Assembly (NCBI RefSeq): GCF_001499995.1
Contig: NZ_LQIU01000023.1
Location: 1-64,000, forward strand
DNA from: Mycobacterium sp. IS-1496
GTDB lineage: Bacteria > Actinomycetota > Actinomycetes > Mycobacteriales > Mycobacteriaceae
Length of the DNA stretch: 64,000 nucleotides
Direction: 5' to 3'
The notes below the pieces were generated by a model. The model saw only the letters and a program-made list of their open reading frames with translations. It was not told the origin of the DNA and did no database searches. Shown piece by piece: positions 1-8,047 of the stretch. Position 1 is the first letter of the stretch; the number at the start of each line of letters is the position of its first letter. The translations under genes and the position numbers were made by a program.

Positions 1-521
1 AAGTGCATCACGTGGTCGCCGACTGGACCGACGGCGGCAACACCAACGTCGATGAACTCGGGCTCGCGTGCGGGCCGGACAACCGCAGCGTCGACGACGA
101 CGGCGGCTGGTCCACCCGCATGAACGACCAGCACGAGGTCGAATGGATCCCGCCACCACGGCTGGACACCGGCCAGGCCCGGCTGAACTATTACCACCGG
201 CCCGAACGCCTCCTGCGCCCGCCAGATGACCCCGACGTCCGCGGCGACACCGTTGCATCAACAAAGCCCGCTGTCGCTGACGACACCGGCGACACACAGC
301 TCAACGCCGCGCCGACTGCCGACCGCGACACGACCGGTCACGTGAAGACCGCTGCCCCGGTGGCCGACGAGGTCAACCAGACCGTTCGCTCGGAGGAAGC
401 CACCGCATCGCTAGCCGACTTCCACGAAACCAGCCCCGCGGAACCCGACTCACCCACCCGGTCCGCCGACAACACCGGTGAACCCGGCGGCCCCGCACCC
501 CCGGAAAGCCGGGCGGCCTAA
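1..521 (+). CDS. HNH endonuclease, 13E12 (DUF222/HNH) repeat family, C-terminal part
   Basis: The reading frame is open at the left window edge and ends at the TAA at 519-521, so only the last ~172 residues are present. The beginning has the pattern of an HNH module (VHHVVADW, a T-D-G-G-x-T-N-V-x-E-L stretch, then GWSTRMND and a W-I-P-P-P-R-L-D motif), as in the mycobacterial 13E12 proteins, which carry DUF222 upstream of an HNH nuclease domain. After about residue 70 the protein becomes a low-complexity Thr/Ala/Asp/Pro-rich tail, usual for the family. These genes are multicopy and mobile-like; substrate and biological role are unknown. The gene abuts a broken acyl-CoA dehydrogenase remnant, so it may mark an old insertion or deletion point. 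Confidence 0.8.
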   Translation, partial: VHHVVADWTDGGNTNVDELGLACGPDNRSVDDDGGWSTRMNDQHEVEWIPPPRLDTGQARLNYYHRPERLLRPPDDPDVRGDTVASTKPAVADDTGDTQLNAAPTADRDTTGHVKTAAPVADEVNQTVRSEEATASLADFHETSPAEPDSPTRSADNTGEPGGPAPPESRAA

Positions 522-566
522 GCGCCGCAGATCGTCGACACCACACCCGCACTTCGCCGCGGGTGA

Positions 567-749
567 GGTTCCCTCCGCCTTGCGGCCGCATCGGGTGCGA
601 GCGCACACTCCCTCACGAATCCGCTGCAACGTGCCAGACGCGACGTCGACGTGCTCGCCGGTCATGTCATCTTCGATTACGAGACCAGCCGCGAACTGGC
701 GGGCGCGCTGTCGATCGGCGCGCAGATCCCTGGGTTCGCGATGGTGTGA
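567..749 (+). pseudogene. acyl-CoA dehydrogenase/flavin monooxygenase remnant (C-terminal tail)
   Basis: From just after a stop at 564-566 to the TGA at 747-749 the frame encodes about 60 residues with no start codon. It reads LRLAAASGAS, then NPLQRARRDVDVLAGHV, then an acidic D-Y-E-T-S segment. This matches the last helix region of acyl-CoA dehydrogenase-fold flavin monooxygenases and dehydrogenases (Acyl-CoA_dh_2 C-terminal domain, HsaA-like), which carry a conserved P-L/I-Q-R-x-x-R-D...H pattern near the C-terminus. More than 300 upstream residues are missing and the fragment directly follows the 13E12 HNH gene. It is most simply the 3' stump of a gene destroyed by insertion or deletion. 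The assignment is by motif only. Confidence 0.65.
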
Positions 750-776
750 GGACCGACGACCGAGAGGAGCCCTTGA

Positions 777-1163
777 ATGACCGGCCTGCGTGACACGGTG
801 ACCCACACGTTCCAGAGACGCATCGCCAATCCGGTGATGCGCCGACTACCGTTCCAGACACTGCTGGAGACCACCGGCCGCACCTCCGGTCAGCCGCGTC
901 GAACACCGCTGGGCGGCAGGCGGATCGGCGATCAGTTCTGGTTCGTCTCGGAATTCGGCGAACGTTCGCAGTACATCCGCAACATCAAGGCCGACCCGCA
1001 TGTGCGGGTGCGGCTGGGCGGTCGCTGGCATGCCGGCGTCGCCCACCTGATGCCCGACGACGATCCGCGCGCCCGGTTGCGAGAACTCCCCCAGTTCAAC
1101 AGCTTCGGTGTCCGCACGTTCGGCACCGACCTGCTCACGGTGCGGGTGGACCTGACCGACTGA
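777..1163 (+). CDS. deazaflavin (F420)-dependent nitroreductase family protein
   Basis: A 128-residue protein of the F420H2-dependent oxidoreductase/nitroreductase (DUF385, Ddn-like) family with a split beta-barrel fold. Family marks are an N-terminal amphipathic segment, the LETTGRTSGQPRRTPL loop (typical T-x-G-R-x-S-G-x-x-R-x-x-P-L), the WFVSEFGE segment and the NIKADPHVRVR stretch (N-x-x-A-x-P-x-V). Such enzymes reduce nitro compounds, quinones or enones with F420H2; the substrate here is unknown. The ATG at 777 follows a GAGAGGAG-type ribosome site at about 759-766. The 3' end overlaps the convergent SRPBCC gene by 29 bp. At 128 residues it is near usual family length. Confidence 0.85.
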   Translation: MTGLRDTVTHTFQRRIANPVMRRLPFQTLLETTGRTSGQPRRTPLGGRRIGDQFWFVSEFGERSQYIRNIKADPHVRVRLGGRWHAGVAHLMPDDDPRARLRELPQFNSFGVRTFGTDLLTVRVDLTD

Positions 1164-1629
1164 GGCGGGCCAGATCGCCCAGGTGGCGCAGCGAGTTGTC
1201 GAGGTGGTCCTGTCCGAAGGGCGGGAACGAAATCTCTCGCCGGACCGCCGCCGGGACCGCCGACCAGTCGTAGGTCAGCGTCACCTCGGTGCGCGACGGA
1301 GCCAGCGGCACCAGATCGTAACGCCAGGTCCAGCCGCCGAACTCGAGTTCACTGCCGTTGCGCTGGCCCGGTTCCCAGGCGATGACGCGGGGCGGGTCGA
1401 ACGCGATCACCCTGTTTGCCACCCGGTAGTGGCCGTCCGGAGGCCTGTCGAAGTACATCGCCATCTCGAAGATCTGCCCCTCGGCGGTCAATGGGGCGGC
1501 ATCAAGCGGTTCGCGCACCCATCCGGTGCCGTCGATCGCGGCGTGGGTCGCGGGGTCGGCGAGCACCGCGAACACCGCGTCCGCGGGGGCGTCGACGGTC
1601 GTTCTCGCGGTCATGACGTCATTCGGCAT
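1135..1629 (-). CDS. SRPBCC (polyketide cyclase/START-like) family protein
   Basis: Encodes about 164 residues starting MPNDVMTARTTVDAPADAVF. The opening T-T-V-D-A-P-A-D-A-V-F-A-V-L-A-D-P is the signature first strand and helix of the SRPBCC ligand-binding fold, and the chain continues as alternating strands (for example GGWTWRYDLVP, RTEVTLTYDW) to a C-terminal helix. The fold binds hydrophobic ligands in an internal cavity; no substrate can be named. The ATG at 1629 was chosen because GAGGAG lies 8-13 bases upstream; a much longer in-frame extension upstream is antisense to the dioxygenase gene and lacks a credible start. It is divergent from the 1768 operon and convergent with the nitroreductase, overlapping it by 29 bp. 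Confidence 0.8.
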   Translation of the reverse strand: MPNDVMTARTTVDAPADAVFAVLADPATHAAIDGTGWVREPLDAAPLTAEGQIFEMAMYFDRPPDGHYRVANRVIAFDPPRVIAWEPGQRNGSELEFGGWTWRYDLVPLAPSRTEVTLTYDWSAVPAAVRREISFPPFGQDHLDNSLRHLGDLARLSRSGPPAP

Positions 1630-1767
1630 TCGGCCACTCCTCGTTCGTGGTGTCGTGTGAGGGAGAAGACCGTGCGGGGCTCCGGAAGTCATCGGAGACT
1701 CTTGTGCCGAGTGGGAGATAAAAGTAACGTCAGTTTTAGTTTGTGACCGCTGTCCGAGGAGACTCCG
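1630..1767. promoter_or_regulatory. divergent promoter region for the SRPBCC gene and the dioxygenase operon
   Basis: This 138-bp gap separates two divergently read genes. It holds an A+T-richer core around 1712-1742 (including AAAGTAACGTCAGTTTTAGT) that stands out from the GC-rich surroundings, a small inverted repeat CTCCG-N8-CGGAG just upstream of it, and the dioxygenase ribosome site CGAGGAGA at 1755-1762. It is the natural target for the TetR regulator encoded inside the operon at 6169, but no clear TetR palindrome can be read. Confidence 0.4.
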
Positions 1768-2874
1768 ATGGAATCGTTCGTTCACCTCCGAAAAGGCAAG
1801 ACGCCGCGACGGCCGCACGCCGACCTCGACGGCCAGAAAGACGACGAACTCGGGCGCGGCGGTTTCACCGGGCGCACCGCCAACATGTACCGGCGCAACG
1901 ACCCCACCGCGTTCCGCACAGTCGGACCGCTGCGGCCCCTCGACGTGCTGAGCGACCAGCTCAAACCCAGTGACGCCACCGACGCCGACGGCGCGCCGCT
2001 GTTGATGTTCTCCAACGCCGACTGCCAGGTGCTGTTGTCCCGGCGCGCCGACGAGATGCCCTACTTCGCCCGCTACGTCGACGGCGACCTCCTGTCGTTC
2101 GTCCACACCGGTTCGGGTCTGCTCGAGACGGAGTTCGGCCCGCTGCGCTACCGCGCCGGCGACTGGGTCTACATCCCCAAGGCGTGCACGTTCCGGCAGA
2201 TCCCCGACGCCGAGACCACGCTGCTGATGATCCAGTCCACCGACGAGTTCCGGGTACCGCCGCCCGGCCCGCTCGGCCGTCACTTCCCCTTCGACCCGAC
2301 CCAGGCCGCCATCCCCGACCCGGAACCCATCGACGACGGCGTCGGCCCGCAGGTCGACGGTGAGTACGAGGTGCGGCTCTTCCACGAGGGCGGCCCGACT
2401 TCGCTGTTCTACCAACACCATCCACTGGACGTCGAGGGCTGGCGCGGCGACAACTTCGCGTTCACGTTCAACATCAGCGACTACCACGTCATCACCTCCG
2501 ACAGCGTGCACCTGCCCGCCACCGCACATCTGTTCATGCAGGCCACCGGGGTGTATGTGATGAACTTCCTGCCGAAGCCGGCCGAAGGCGTCCCCGGCAC
2601 CGAGCGCACACCGTGGTATCACCGCAACGTCGACTACGACGAGATCGCGTTCTTCCACGGCGGCACGCTGTACGGCATCCCGATGCCGCCGGGGCTCATC
2701 TCCCACGCGCCCCAGGGTGTGCACCACGGCGCTCCGGAGAAGGCACGGGAACGCGCCCGCCGCAAGTTCGACGAGTTCCAGCGGGTGGACTGGCAGGTGA
2801 TCGCCGTCGACACCCGCAGGCGGCTGATCCCCTCACCCGAGGTGCTCGCCAACGACCTGGGCCAGCACTCGTGA
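1768..2874 (+). CDS. homogentisate 1,2-dioxygenase-like cupin dioxygenase
   Basis: A 368-residue protein opening MESFVHLRKGKTPRRPHADL. It has the two-cupin organisation of homogentisate dioxygenases, with a C-terminal block PWYHRNVDYDEIAFFHGG followed by an ISHAPQGVHHG region that should supply the iron ligands. In classical HmgA enzymes the iron His and Glu are six residues apart (H-R-N-x-M-x-E); here H285 is followed by E292, seven apart, with D291 at the classical position. It is also shorter than the usual 430-445 residues. It is therefore probably an extradiol-type ring-cleavage dioxygenase of a divergent subgroup whose substrate may not be homogentisate. First gene of the operon; CGAGGAGA precedes the ATG; its stop overlaps the next GTG by 4 bp. 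Confidence 0.75.
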   Translation: MESFVHLRKGKTPRRPHADLDGQKDDELGRGGFTGRTANMYRRNDPTAFRTVGPLRPLDVLSDQLKPSDATDADGAPLLMFSNADCQVLLSRRADEMPYFARYVDGDLLSFVHTGSGLLETEFGPLRYRAGDWVYIPKACTFRQIPDAETTLLMIQSTDEFRVPPPGPLGRHFPFDPTQAAIPDPEPIDDGVGPQVDGEYEVRLFHEGGPTSLFYQHHPLDVEGWRGDNFAFTFNISDYHVITSDSVHLPATAHLFMQATGVYVMNFLPKPAEGVPGTERTPWYHRNVDYDEIAFFHGGTLYGIPMPPGLISHAPQGVHHGAPEKARERARRKFDEFQRVDWQVIAVDTRRRLIPSPEVLANDLGQHS

Positions 2875-4061
2875 CGACGGCGATCAAGTACGAATACGAC
2901 CGCATCCCGTATCTCGTCGCCTACCAGAACACGTCGGGAGTGCGGGACGTCTACGGCGGTGTCGCCGAACTGGTCGTGCTGGAGAGCCACCTGCTGCGGC
3001 CGCGTAACAGACCCTCCGACACGGTGCTGGTGTTCATGCACCCGATCGGCGGCGGCGCGTACCTGCCGATGATGAACGCGCTGGCCAAGGCCGGCCACCA
3101 CGTCATCTACTGCAACAGCCGGTTCCGCGGGACCGATTCGGCGTTGCTGATGGAGAAGGTCGTCGAAGACCTCGGCGAGGCGATCAAGGACGCCAAGAAC
3201 CGGTTGGGTTACTCCAAGGTGGTGCTCGCCGGGTGGAGCGGTGGCGGGTCGCTGTCGGTGTTCTACCAGCAGCAGGCCCAGCATCCGACCGTGACCGCGA
3301 GCCCGTCCGGCGACGGGCCCGACCTCACCCGGCTCGGTCTGATCCCGGCCGACGGCATCATGCTCCTGGCCGCCCACATCAGCCGCCACGGCACGCTCAC
3401 CGAGTGGCTCGACGCCTCCATCCTCGACGAGTCGGATCCGACCGACCGGGACCCCGAACTCGACCTCTACAACCCGGACAACCCCAACCAGCCGCCGTAC
3501 ACGCCCGAATTCCTCGAGCGCTACCGCGCCGCCCAGATCGCCCGCAACCGGCGAATCACCGCATGGGTCAAGGACAAACTGGCCGAGCTCCGATCGAGCG
3601 GACGCCCGGACGACGAATTCGCCTTCGTCGTCCATGGCACCATGGCCGACCCGCGCTGGCTTGACCCGAGCGTCGATCCCAACGACCGCGCGCCGGGCAC
3701 CTGCTACCTCGGTGACCCGAGGGTGGTCAACATGAGTCCGGTCGGGCTGGCCCGCTTCTGCACACTGCGCAGCTGGCTGTCTCAGTGGAGCTACGACGAC
3801 GCGAACGGCGACGCGGTCAAGGCCGGCCCCGACATCGCCGTGCCCGCCCTGGTGATCGGCAACCTCGCCGACGACGCCTGCACTCCGAGCCACACCCGGC
3901 GGCTGTTCGAGGCGATCGGCCATCCCGACAAGGAGATGCACGAGATCGCCGGCGCCAACCACTACTACTCCGGGCCCGACCAACGTGAGACGCTGCGGGA
4001 GGCGGTCGGCATCTGCACGGACTGGTTGCACCGCCACGGATTCACTTCGGAGGGCGAATGA
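2871..4061 (+). CDS. alpha/beta-fold hydrolase
   Basis: A 396-residue hydrolase starting with GTG that overlaps the dioxygenase stop (GTGA), so translation is probably coupled. The nucleophile elbow is GWSGGGS with Ser123; the oxyanion region is MHPIGGG (residues 56-62); a late GNLADDACTP gives a plausible acid and GANHYY the catalytic His. The spacer between elbow and acid is long, suggesting a large lid. Placed directly after a ring-cleavage dioxygenase, it may hydrolyse the C-C or ester bond of the cleavage product, the place a fumarylacetoacetase would hold in homogentisate catabolism; this role is inferred from position. No signal peptide, so cytoplasmic. Confidence 0.75.
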   Translation: MTTAIKYEYDRIPYLVAYQNTSGVRDVYGGVAELVVLESHLLRPRNRPSDTVLVFMHPIGGGAYLPMMNALAKAGHHVIYCNSRFRGTDSALLMEKVVEDLGEAIKDAKNRLGYSKVVLAGWSGGGSLSVFYQQQAQHPTVTASPSGDGPDLTRLGLIPADGIMLLAAHISRHGTLTEWLDASILDESDPTDRDPELDLYNPDNPNQPPYTPEFLERYRAAQIARNRRITAWVKDKLAELRSSGRPDDEFAFVVHGTMADPRWLDPSVDPNDRAPGTCYLGDPRVVNMSPVGLARFCTLRSWLSQWSYDDANGDAVKAGPDIAVPALVIGNLADDACTPSHTRRLFEAIGHPDKEMHEIAGANHYYSGPDQRETLREAVGICTDWLHRHGFTSEGE

Positions 4062-5260
4062 CGGCAGGTGCGCTGGACGGTATTCGGGTCATCGAGGTCG
4101 GCACACTGATCTCCGGCCCGTTCGCCGGTCGGTTGCTCGGCGACATGGGCGCCGAGGTGCTCAAGATCGAACCGCCGGGGGCGCCGGACCCGTTGCGCAC
4201 CTGGGGCCAGGCCGAACTCGACGGCCACCGCTTCTTCTGGACCGTGCACGCCCGCAACAAGAAGGCGATCACGCTTGATCTGCGCACGCCGCGTGGCCGG
4301 GACATCTTCCTCGACCTCGTCGAGCGGACCGACGTCATCGTCGAGAATTTCCGGCCCGGCACACTCGAGCGCTGGGACCTCGGCTACGACGTCCTCAAGG
4401 CGCGGAACAAGGGCATCATCCTGGTGCGGGTGTCCGGCTACGGCCAGACCGGTCCGGACGCACATCGCGCCGGCTACGCGTCGGTCGCCGAGGCCGCCAG
4501 CGGTCTGCGCCACCTCAACGGGTTCCCCGGCGGCCCCCCGCCGCGGTTGGCCCTCTCGCTGGGCGACAGCCTCGCCGGCATGTTCGCCGCGCAGGGCGCA
4601 CTGGCGGCGCTGTACCGGCGCACCGTCACCGGTGAAGGTCAGGTGGTCGACACCGCCCTCACCGAATCCTGTCTGGCGGTGCAGGAGTCGACGATCCCCG
4701 ACTACGACGTCGGCGGCGTGGTGCGCGGACCGTCGGGCACCCGGCTCGAGGGCATCGCCCCGTCGAACATCTACCGCACCGCGGACGACAGCTGGGTCGT
4801 CATCGCAGCCAACCAGGACACCGTGTTCCGCCGGTTGTGCGCCGCGATGGGGCAACCCGAACTGGCGGCCGACGGCCGGTTCGCCGACCACGGTGCGCGG
4901 GGCCGCAATCAGGACGAACTCGACAAGATCATCGGCGACTGGGCGGCCGAACGTCAGCCCGGCGACATCATCGAGACGCTGTCGGCGGCCGGGGTGATCG
5001 CGGGACCGATCAACACCGTCGCCGAGGTGGTCGACGACCCGCAACTGCAGGCGCGCGGCATGATCGCCGAACACTTCGACGAGAGAGTCGACCGGGTCGT
5101 GCTCGGCCCGGGCATCGTTCCGGTGCTCTCGGAATCGCCGGGCAGCATCCGCAACGCGGGGCCCGCGCGGCCGGGTCAGCACAACGAGGAGGTCTATGCC
5201 GGGATACTCGGCAAGACCGCCGACGAACTGGCCGAACTCCGGGCCGAGGGGGTGCTGTGA
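4058..5260 (+). CDS. CaiB/BaiF family (class III) CoA-transferase
   Basis: A 400-residue class III CoA-transferase. The N-terminus GIRVIEVGTLISGPFAGRLLGDMGAEVLKIE is diagnostic, and the catalytic aspartate lies in the LSLGDSLAGMFA motif (D170), which forms the aspartyl-CoA anhydride. Length matches the family (about 400). It transfers CoA from a donor acyl-CoA to a free acid; here it probably activates the acid released upstream so that the lyase-like and dehydrogenase enzymes encoded next can act. ATG at 4058 overlaps the hydrolase stop by 4 bp. Family certain, substrate unknown. Confidence 0.93.
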   Translation: MTAGALDGIRVIEVGTLISGPFAGRLLGDMGAEVLKIEPPGAPDPLRTWGQAELDGHRFFWTVHARNKKAITLDLRTPRGRDIFLDLVERTDVIVENFRPGTLERWDLGYDVLKARNKGIILVRVSGYGQTGPDAHRAGYASVAEAASGLRHLNGFPGGPPPRLALSLGDSLAGMFAAQGALAALYRRTVTGEGQVVDTALTESCLAVQESTIPDYDVGGVVRGPSGTRLEGIAPSNIYRTADDSWVVIAANQDTVFRRLCAAMGQPELAADGRFADHGARGRNQDELDKIIGDWAAERQPGDIIETLSAAGVIAGPINTVAEVVDDPQLQARGMIAEHFDERVDRVVLGPGIVPVLSESPGSIRNAGPARPGQHNEEVYAGILGKTADELAELRAEGVL

Positions 5261-6162
5261 GCACGTTGCCCGCCAAGGTGGACATCCGCGAGGTCTCGCT
5301 GCGCGACGGCCTGCAGATCGAGACGCCGATTCCGTTGTCGGCCAAGCTCGAACTGCTCGAAGCGGTGGTGGCGACCGGTGTCCGTGAGGTCGAGGCGACC
5401 GCGTTCGTCTCGCCGTCGAAGGTGCCCGCACTCGCCGACGCGGCCGAACTGGCCGCCGAACTCGGCCGATTCGACCAGGTCGAGTTCTCGGCGCTGGTCG
5501 CCAGCCCGAACGGCGCCAAACGGGCCATTGCGGCGGGCCTGCGCTCGCTCGAGTACGTGGTGTCGGCCGCCGACGGGCACAGCCGCGCCAACGTCGGGCG
5601 GTCCAGCAAGGAGGCGGTCGCGGCCATCCCCGACATCGTCGCGATCGCCCACGACAGCGGCGCCACCGTCGAGGTGATCATCGCGACCGCATGGGATTGT
5701 CCGTTCGACGGGCCGACACCACCGGATCGTGTCGTCGAGATCGTCGACGCTGCAGTTGAATTCGGCGCCGACCGGTTGGCGATCGCCGACACCATCGGCA
5801 CCGCCACCCCGCGGCGCGTCAGCGATCTCGTCGCGCTGGTGCGTCCCCGCATCGGCGACCTGCCGCTCGGCGCCCACTTCCACAACACCCGCGGTGCGGG
5901 GCTCGCCAGCGCGTACGCGGCCGTCCAGGCGGGGATCACCCGGCTCGACGCCTCGGTGGGCGGTCTGGGTGGTTGCCCCTTCGCACCGGGCGCGAGCGGC
6001 AACATCGCCACCGAGGATCTGGTCTACCTGTTGCGCGACAGCGGTATCGACAGCGACGTCGACCTGCAGAGCGCCATCGCCGCCGCCGGCGTCGCCCGCA
6101 CGGTCGTCGGACACGACCTGCCCAGCGCGCTGCTGCGCGCCGGGGACCGGATCACCGGCTGA
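5257..6162 (+). CDS. hydroxymethylglutaryl-CoA lyase-like enzyme
   Basis: A 301-residue TIM-barrel protein of the HMGL-like family. Signature elements are VDIREVSLRDGLQ (metal and catalytic Arg-Asp at the end of strand 1), the EATAFVSPSKVPALADA segment, the AHFHNTRG metal histidines and the GLGGCPFAPGASGN active-site cysteine loop, all as in HMG-CoA lyase. These enzymes split 3-hydroxy-3-methylglutaryl-CoA or related 3-hydroxyacyl-CoAs into acetyl-CoA or another thioester plus a keto acid. The start is GTG at 5257, overlapping the CoA-transferase stop (GTGA). Leucine catabolism is possible, but the neighbouring dioxygenase points to cleavage of a branched ring-fission product. Confidence 0.88.
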   Translation: MSTLPAKVDIREVSLRDGLQIETPIPLSAKLELLEAVVATGVREVEATAFVSPSKVPALADAAELAAELGRFDQVEFSALVASPNGAKRAIAAGLRSLEYVVSAADGHSRANVGRSSKEAVAAIPDIVAIAHDSGATVEVIIATAWDCPFDGPTPPDRVVEIVDAAVEFGADRLAIADTIGTATPRRVSDLVALVRPRIGDLPLGAHFHNTRGAGLASAYAAVQAGITRLDASVGGLGGCPFAPGASGNIATEDLVYLLRDSGIDSDVDLQSAIAAAGVARTVVGHDLPSALLRAGDRITG

Positions 6163-6168
6163 GCACGT

Positions 6169-6786
6169 ATGGCCCCGGAGTCGTCGACGCTGAGCAGCAA
6201 GGGCCGCCAGACCCGGCACGCCATCGAGCTGGCAGCCCGGAAGCTGTTCGCCGAGCGGGGTTTTCACGGTACGACCCTGGCCGACATCACCTCGGCGGCC
6301 GGTAAGTCGCCCGCGGTGTTCTACCGCTACTTCGACGACAAGGAGGATCTGCTCGCCGCGCTGGCGCAGTCCTTCCTCGACGATGTCGTCGCACCGTCGG
6401 GTTCCAGTGTGCCGCTGCCGTCCTCCCCCGACGACGGCGCGTTCTTCACCACGGTGGTCACCGGCTACTGGAACACCTTCAAACAGAACATCGGCATCAT
6501 GATCGCCGTCGCGCAACTGGCCACAGCCCAGCGGCGATTCGCCGACCTGCAGCACGAATTCCGCCGAGTCGGGATGGACGTCGTCGCCGCGTCGGTACGG
6601 CACGCCCAGGACCAGGGGTACGGCGCCGAACTCAACGCGGAGTACACCGCCGCGGCGATTGCCCTGTTGTTCGAGAACTTCACGGTCGTGATGGTCGGCA
6701 CCTCGGGTCTCGGGTTGCAGATGAGTGACGCCGACGCGATCTCCACGCTGTCGACCATCTGGAAGAAGACGCTGTATGGCTTCTGA
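6169..6786 (+). CDS. TetR family transcriptional regulator of the operon
   Basis: A 205-residue TetR protein with the N-terminal helix-turn-helix (KGRQTRHAIELAARKLFAERGF, then TTLADITSAAGKSPAVFYRYF, then KEDLLAAL) and a C-terminal ligand-binding domain. It starts 6 bp after the lyase-like gene and is followed 22 bp later by the acyl-CoA dehydrogenase, so it sits in the middle of the operon it probably controls. The ligand is likely an acyl-CoA or aromatic intermediate of the pathway (inference from context). No clear operator could be assigned in the upstream divergent region. Confidence 0.88.
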   Translation: MAPESSTLSSKGRQTRHAIELAARKLFAERGFHGTTLADITSAAGKSPAVFYRYFDDKEDLLAALAQSFLDDVVAPSGSSVPLPSSPDDGAFFTTVVTGYWNTFKQNIGIMIAVAQLATAQRRFADLQHEFRRVGMDVVAASVRHAQDQGYGAELNAEYTAAAIALLFENFTVVMVGTSGLGLQMSDADAISTLSTIWKKTLYGF

Positions 6787-6808
6787 ACCGACGCCCCTGA
6801 GGAGAGAA

Positions 6809-8047
6809 ATGGACTTCACCCTTCCGGACCACCTACCCGGCGTACTCGAGGAGATGGACGCGTTCATCGAAGCGGAGATCAAACCGCTGGAACGCGAACA
6901 CATCCAGTACTTCGACCGCCACCGCGAATACGCCCGCACCGACTGGGAGAACGGCGGTATCCCGCAGCGTGCGTGGGAGGATCTACTCGACGAGATGCGC
7001 CGCCGCGCCGATGCGGCAGGATGGCTGCGGTACGGGCTGCCCGAGCAGTTCGGCGGCCGCGGCGGGTCCAACATCGACATGGCCGTCATCCGGGAACACC
7101 TGGCACACAAGGGCCTCGGCCTGCACAACGACCTGCAGGACGAGTCGTCGATCGTCGGCAATTTCCCCCAGGTCATCATGATGGACCGCTTCGGCACCGA
7201 AGCGCAGAAGGCCGAGTGGATCGAGGCCATGCTGACCGGGAAGCGGTCGATGGCCTTCGGTCTGACCGAACCGAATCACGGTTCGGACGCGACGTGGCTG
7301 GAGACCCGGGCCGAGCGCGACGGTGACGGGTGGGTCATCAACGGCACCAAGCGGTGGAACACCGGTGTGCACCGCGCGACCCACGACCTGATCTTCGCCC
7401 GCACCTCCGGCGAACCGGGCCAGGCCCGCGGGATCACCGCGTTCCTCGTCCCGACCGATACGCCGGGTTTCGAGGTGCCCTACTACTGGTGGACGTTCAA
7501 CATGCCCACCGACCACGGCGAGGTGGTGCTCACCGACGTGCGGGTGCCCGAGGACGCCGTCCTCGGCGAGGTGGACCGCGGACTCGAGGTGGGCCAGACG
7601 TTCCTGCACGAGAACCGGATTCGCCAGGCGGCGAGCAGTCTCGGTGCCGCCCAGTACTGCATCGACCGGGCGGTCGACTACGCCGGGCAGCGCATGGTGT
7701 TCGGGAAACCGCTCGCGGTGAACCAGGCCGTGCAGTGGCCGTTGGTGGAACTGCAGACCGAGGCGCAGATGGTGCGGTTGCTGGTGTACTACGCGGCCAC
7801 CGAACTCGACCGCAGCCACCACATGGAGGTCTCGGACAAGGTCTCGATGGCCAACTACCGCGCCAACCGCCTGGTGTGCGAGGCCGCCGACCGCGCGATG
7901 CAGGTGCACGGTGGCGTCGGCTACAGCCGGCACGAACCGTTCGAACACATCTACCGCCATCACCGGCGCTACCGGATCACCGAGGGCGCCGAGGAGATCC
8001 AGATCCGGCGGGTGGCCCAACGGCTGTTCGGTTTCGGACGCAAGTGA
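6809..8047 (+). CDS. acyl-CoA dehydrogenase (LvaC/ACAD10-like)
   Basis: A 412-residue FAD acyl-CoA dehydrogenase. It shows the FAD/substrate motif FGLTEPNHGSD, the VINGTKRWNTG strand, the Arg helix and the C-terminal QVHGGVGYSRHEPFEHIYR and ITEGAEEIQIRR motifs; the Glu in ITEG aligns with the usual catalytic base of the Y-E-G-T loop. The start at 6809 has GAGGAGAG immediately upstream; an upstream extension lacks a ribosome site. It is followed by a kinase-like and a DUF6285 protein, the same trio as LvaC, LvaA and LvaB of levulinate catabolism and related to the fused human ACAD10/11. That suggests use on a phosphorylated 4-hydroxyacyl-CoA (inference). Confidence 0.9.
   Translation: MDFTLPDHLPGVLEEMDAFIEAEIKPLEREHIQYFDRHREYARTDWENGGIPQRAWEDLLDEMRRRADAAGWLRYGLPEQFGGRGGSNIDMAVIREHLAHKGLGLHNDLQDESSIVGNFPQVIMMDRFGTEAQKAEWIEAMLTGKRSMAFGLTEPNHGSDATWLETRAERDGDGWVINGTKRWNTGVHRATHDLIFARTSGEPGQARGITAFLVPTDTPGFEVPYYWWTFNMPTDHGEVVLTDVRVPEDAVLGEVDRGLEVGQTFLHENRIRQAASSLGAAQYCIDRAVDYAGQRMVFGKPLAVNQAVQWPLVELQTEAQMVRLLVYYAATELDRSHHMEVSDKVSMANYRANRLVCEAADRAMQVHGGVGYSRHEPFEHIYRHHRRYRITEGAEEIQIRRVAQRLFGFGRK

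Noticed and set aside
1135..2727. A 530-codon minus-strand frame extending the SRPBCC protein upstream.
   Set aside because: The extension is antisense to the dioxygenase gene; the ribosome site and fold begin at 1629.
5194..7230. A 678-codon minus-strand frame across the lyase, TetR and dehydrogenase genes.
   Set aside because: It spans three well-supported genes on the other strand and shows no protein-family motif.
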